Origin: Nereida sp965655635
GTDB lineage: Bacteria > Pseudomonadota > Alphaproteobacteria > Rhodobacterales > Rhodobacteraceae
DNA: 64,000 nucleotides
Assembly (NCBI RefSeq): GCF_965655635.1
Contig: NZ_CBFHHE010000001.1
Span: 62,001-126,000 of the forward strand
Direction of reading: 5' to 3'
Under the pieces are notes generated by a model, which was not told the DNA's origin, did no database searches, and saw only the letters and a list, made by a program, of their open reading frames with translations. The position numbers and the translations under genes were made by a program. Shown here in pieces: positions 61,336-64,000 of this stretch (its first letter is position 1; each line of letters starts with the position of its first letter).

Positions 61336-62073
61336 ATGAACGGTAAACGCATATTGATCACCGGCGCGTCACGCGGCATTGGCGAAGCGGCCGCGCGGGT
61401 TTTGGCCGAACGCGGTGCGAAGGTTGCGGTTCTTGCGCGGAACGGCGCTGCCCTTGAAGCCCTTGCCGCAGACATAGGTGGCATCGCAATTACCGCAGAC
61501 GTTAGCGATTTCGCCTCAATGGAAAAAGCCGTGGCGAAAGTGGTTGCTGAGTGGGGCGGCTTGGATGTTTTGGTCAATAACGCAGGCCTGATCGACCCGA
61601 TTGCGCGCATTGAAGACAGCGACCCTGCCGCTTGGGGGCAGATCGTCGATGTGAACCTTAAGGGCGTCTATTATGGTATCCGCGCGGCGCTTCCCGCAAT
61701 GGACCAAGGCACGATCATCAATATTTCCTCAGGTGCAGCGACGGGCGCGCTGGAAGGGTGGTCACACTACTGCGCCACTAAAGCCGCAGTGCTGAGCCTG
61801 ACCAAATGTACGCATCTGGAAAACGCATCCCGCGGAATTGTCTGTGTAGGCCTTAGCCCCGGAACAGTCGCCACGGACATGCAGCGCGACATCGCCAAAA
61901 GTGGCATCAACGCCGTCAGCCAAATGTCATGGGACGCACATATCCCTGCTGAATGGGTCGGCAAAGCGATCGCATACTTATGCGGGCCGGACGGTGCGAA
62001 ATACGCAGGCACAGACTTCAGCATCAAAACCCCAGAGGGCCGCGCAGCCGTCGGATTGCCAGCACCGTCTTAA
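61336..62073 (+). CDS. Short-chain dehydrogenase/reductase
   Basis: A 245-residue SDR. Cofactor motif ITGASRGIGEAAARV (TGxxxGIG) at residues 7-21, NNAG near 83, the catalytic Ser in NISSGAATGA near 133 and YCATKAA (YxxxK) near 148. It oxidises or reduces a hydroxyl/carbonyl with NAD(P); the substrate is unknown. Confidence 0.92.
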   Translation: MNGKRILITGASRGIGEAAARVLAERGAKVAVLARNGAALEALAADIGGIAITADVSDFASMEKAVAKVVAEWGGLDVLVNNAGLIDPIARIEDSDPAAWGQIVDVNLKGVYYGIRAALPAMDQGTIINISSGAATGALEGWSHYCATKAAVLSLTKCTHLENASRGIVCVGLSPGTVATDMQRDIAKSGINAVSQMSWDAHIPAEWVGKAIAYLCGPDGAKYAGTDFSIKTPEGRAAVGLPAPS

Positions 62074-62133
62074 CAGGCGATATTGCTTGAAACCGCTCGT
62101 GCAAGACGCGATGTAGGTCCAAAGGAGACGGCA

Positions 62134-63237
62134 ATGGCCCTGCCCATCGAACAACAAGCAAAGTACTGGGGAATTGCAGCGGCGGTTGTCTTTGCGATCC
62201 TGTGGTTTTTGGGCGACGTAATCCTGCCCTTCGTGCTTGGCAGCGCGATCGCCTACTGCCTTGATCCCCTCGCGGACCGGCTGGAAAAATTAGGCGTGAG
62301 CCGCGTTCTGGCGACCGTAACCATCACCATCGTCGCGATCTTGATCTTCTGTCTCTCCTTCTTATTGATAATACCGTCGTTGCTTGAACAAGCAGGCCTG
62401 TTGGTGAACACCGCGCCTGACGTGTTCGAGCGCCTGCGCGTGGCATTGACCGAACGCTTCCCATCGTTGATTGACGACCAATCCGTGATGCGCAAACAAC
62501 TCTCAAGCATCGGCGAAGCAATCCAAGCCAAGGGCGGCGCATTGGTCGAAGGGCTTTTGACCAGCGCAAAGGGTCTGATCAATATTTTGGTCCTGCTCGT
62601 ATTGGTGCCTGTGGTTGCATTCTATCTGCTGCTCGATTGGGACAACATGACCGCCCGCGTCGATGAGCTTTTGCCCCGTGACCACGCCCCTACGATCCGC
62701 CGACTTGCCGGTGATATTGACGCGACCTTGGCAAGCTTCATTCGCGGCATGGGCACGGTGTGTTTGGTCTTGGGAGCATATTACGCCGTGGCCCTTATGA
62801 CCGTGGGGCTGCAATTTGGTCTGATCGTTGGTTTCATCGCAGGGCTTGTGACGTTTATTCCCTATGTGGGCGCGTTGGTGGGCGGCATTCTGGCGATCGG
62901 GTTGGCCCTTTTCCAATTCTGGGGCGGCACACAAATGATCGACGGCACAAGCGTTGAGGTAGCAACCGACTGGTTCCGTATCGGCGCTGTGGGAGTGATC
63001 TTCGTTATCGGTCAGGTGGTTGAAGGCAACGTACTTACCCCAAAACTCGTCGGCAAGTCCGTAGGTCTACATCCCGTCTGGCTTATTTTTGCACTGTCGG
63101 TTTTTGGGTCAATATTCGGCTTTGTCGGCATGCTTGTCGCGGTACCATTAGCCGCAATGATCGGCGTTTTGGTACGCTTTGGCTTTGAGCAATACACTGA
63201 TGGCCGGCTATATCGCGGCCTTGATAAGCAGGACTAA
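62134..63237 (+). CDS. AI-2E/PerM-family membrane permease
   Basis: A 367-residue protein with about seven transmembrane helices and a large soluble loop near residues 90-150, starting MALPIEQQAKYWGIAAAVVF. The motif VGLHPVWLIFALSVFGSIFG near 310 is typical of the PerM/TqsA family. Its substrate is unknown. ATG 62134 has an AAAGGAG site. It stands 9 bases before hdaA, in the order common in Rhodobacterales. Confidence 0.88.
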   Translation: MALPIEQQAKYWGIAAAVVFAILWFLGDVILPFVLGSAIAYCLDPLADRLEKLGVSRVLATVTITIVAILIFCLSFLLIIPSLLEQAGLLVNTAPDVFERLRVALTERFPSLIDDQSVMRKQLSSIGEAIQAKGGALVEGLLTSAKGLINILVLLVLVPVVAFYLLLDWDNMTARVDELLPRDHAPTIRRLAGDIDATLASFIRGMGTVCLVLGAYYAVALMTVGLQFGLIVGFIAGLVTFIPYVGALVGGILAIGLALFQFWGGTQMIDGTSVEVATDWFRIGAVGVIFVIGQVVEGNVLTPKLVGKSVGLHPVWLIFALSVFGSIFGFVGMLVAVPLAAMIGVLVRFGFEQYTDGRLYRGLDKQD

Positions 63238-63246
63238 CCACTTTTA

Positions 63247-63906
63247 ATGCCACAACAGCTAAGCTTTGATCTGCCGTCCCGCACGGCGCTTGGACGCGAT
63301 GACTTTTTCATAAGCGAGGCCAATGCGCTAGCCGTTGCCCAAGTAGAACAAGACGATCTGTGGCCAAACGGCAAGCTTGTCCTTAGTGGACCAAAAGGTG
63401 CGGGCAAAACCCACTTATCCCACGTGTGGGCCAGCCAGTCAGGCGCCAAGATCATAGATGCCGCCAGCCTTGAGATGCCCGAAGAAAATGCTGTTGTCGT
63501 TGAAGACGTGCACACTATTGCGGGCCACCGTGACGCCGAAGAGATGCTGTTTCACATCCATAACGCGGTTTTGGGCCGTGGGGGACGGCTTCTTTTTACA
63601 GGGATCGGCGCGCCAAACCACTGGCCCATCGCACTTGCGGATTTGGCCAGCCGTCTGCAGGGCACGGCACTCGTACAAATAGATGAGCCGGACGACATGT
63701 TGCTGATGGCGGTCTTGGTTAAGGGCTTTGCCGACCGACAGTTGCAACCCACACCTGCCGTGCTGACCTACCTTTTGCGCCATTCCGAGCGTAGCTTTGC
63801 CCACGCCCACCAGATCGTCGCCGCTATGGATAAACGCGCCTTGTCAGAGCGCCGAACGATCAACCGTGATTTGGCACGGGATGTTTTGGCTGACCTTGCA
63901 CACTAA
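63247..63906 (+). CDS. hdaA: DnaA regulatory inactivator HdaA homologue
   Basis: A 219-residue AAA+ protein similar to DnaA domain III. QLSFDLPSRTALGRDDFF at the start contains the beta-clamp-binding motif QLSFDLP. Walker A is GPKGAGKTHL near 56 and Walker B is VVVEDVHT near 82. It promotes hydrolysis of DnaA-ATP after replication initiation, together with the clamp. Located directly after the PerM-type gene. Confidence 0.9.
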   Translation: MPQQLSFDLPSRTALGRDDFFISEANALAVAQVEQDDLWPNGKLVLSGPKGAGKTHLSHVWASQSGAKIIDAASLEMPEENAVVVEDVHTIAGHRDAEEMLFHIHNAVLGRGGRLLFTGIGAPNHWPIALADLASRLQGTALVQIDEPDDMLLMAVLVKGFADRQLQPTPAVLTYLLRHSERSFAHAHQIVAAMDKRALSERRTINRDLARDVLADLAH

Positions 63907-63975
63907 ATCGCGCTGCACGTAACCAAAGTGGCAATCGTTACTTCGGTGTTACAAATATCCATGTATAACTATGCC

Positions 63976-64000
63976 ATGACTCACGCAAATTTCCTTGATC
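63976..64000 (+). CDS. Start of a further gene (cut by the window end), possibly polyphosphate kinase
   Basis: An ATG at 63976 starts MTHANFLD and runs off the window. In related Rhodobacterales the gene after hdaA is often polyphosphate kinase; this is inference from gene order, since only eight codons are present. ATG 63961 is another possible start. Confidence 0.3.

Noticed and set aside
1..64000. CRISPR array, rRNA operon, intact insertion sequence or prophage
   Set aside because: No regularly spaced repeats, rRNA signatures, transposase or phage structural genes were seen in the window.

Overview
The window looks like chromosomal DNA of a Roseobacter-group alphaproteobacterium (Rhodobacterales). 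This rests on the sum of its genes: phosphatidylcholine synthase, a short prolyl-tRNA synthetase, ThyX, an HdaA-type DnaA inactivator, DUF484-xerC, priA next to a small transaldolase, a LdtR/PetP-like MarR regulator and a sulfopropanediol dehydrogenase-like HisD homologue. No rRNA, CRISPR array or intact insertion sequence is seen. Two tRNA genes are present, Glu(TTC) and Leu(TAA).

Layout. 1-2305: a glutamate dehydrogenase fragment abuts the 3' part of a tad pilus cluster (TadG fragment, frameshifted TadE, second TadE-like protein). 2316-8533: pirin, a lipoprotein, homoserine dehydrogenase, GlpX and RecJ. 8626-14188: tRNA-Glu, an iron-binding protein behind a palindromic operator-like site, then signalling genes: an H-NOX-like protein without its heme ligand, its HNOBA-GGDEF partner broken by a frameshift and a stop, and a PleD-like cyclase broken in the same two ways. 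14177-16153: a left-reading cluster of EF-hand protein, ECF sigma factor, membrane anti-sigma candidate and periplasmic sensor-like protein. 16370-20416: DUF983, Nudix, aldo/keto reductase, MetG. 20420-22089: a 1.6-kb segment of different composition, bounded by 48-bp direct repeats and ending beside tRNA-Leu(TAA). 22325-29426: TPR protein, nucleoside hydrolase, PriA, transaldolase, DUF484, XerC, Pcs. 29547-36969: peptide-binding protein divergent from a dipeptidase-like / 552-aa unknown / DUF3726-like operon, then an HpsN/HisD enzyme, a hydrolase and a lipoprotein. 37126-40972: ArsR-SRPBCC regulator, YghU-type GST, ThrS. 41245-43759: a bufferin-type operon (DUF2282 peptide, DUF692/MNIO enzyme, DUF2063 partner, DoxX protein). 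43756-48984: ArsC/Spx-like protein, cold-shock protein, a His-rich secreted protein, ThyX, a surface-lipoprotein/Slam-like pair and glyoxalase I. 49112-64000: MarR and XRE regulators, SdhE, AspC, VOC protein, MATE pump, ParE, Ldh-family dehydrogenase, LolD/LolE, ProS, fasciclin protein, SDR, PerM-type permease, HdaA and the start of a further gene.

The systems most worth attention are the bufferin operon (Cys-rich precursor plus modifying enzyme, probably for copper handling), the Slam-like/lipoprotein pair, the dipeptidase-like operon with its unrecognised 552-aa protein, the ECF/EF-hand/sensor cluster, and the repeat-bounded insert. Several single-base frameshifts lie at or near short homopolymers and may be sequencing errors. 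The in-frame TAA stops in both GGDEF genes are substitutions and look more like real decay. All assignments come from reading the sequence; no database search was run.
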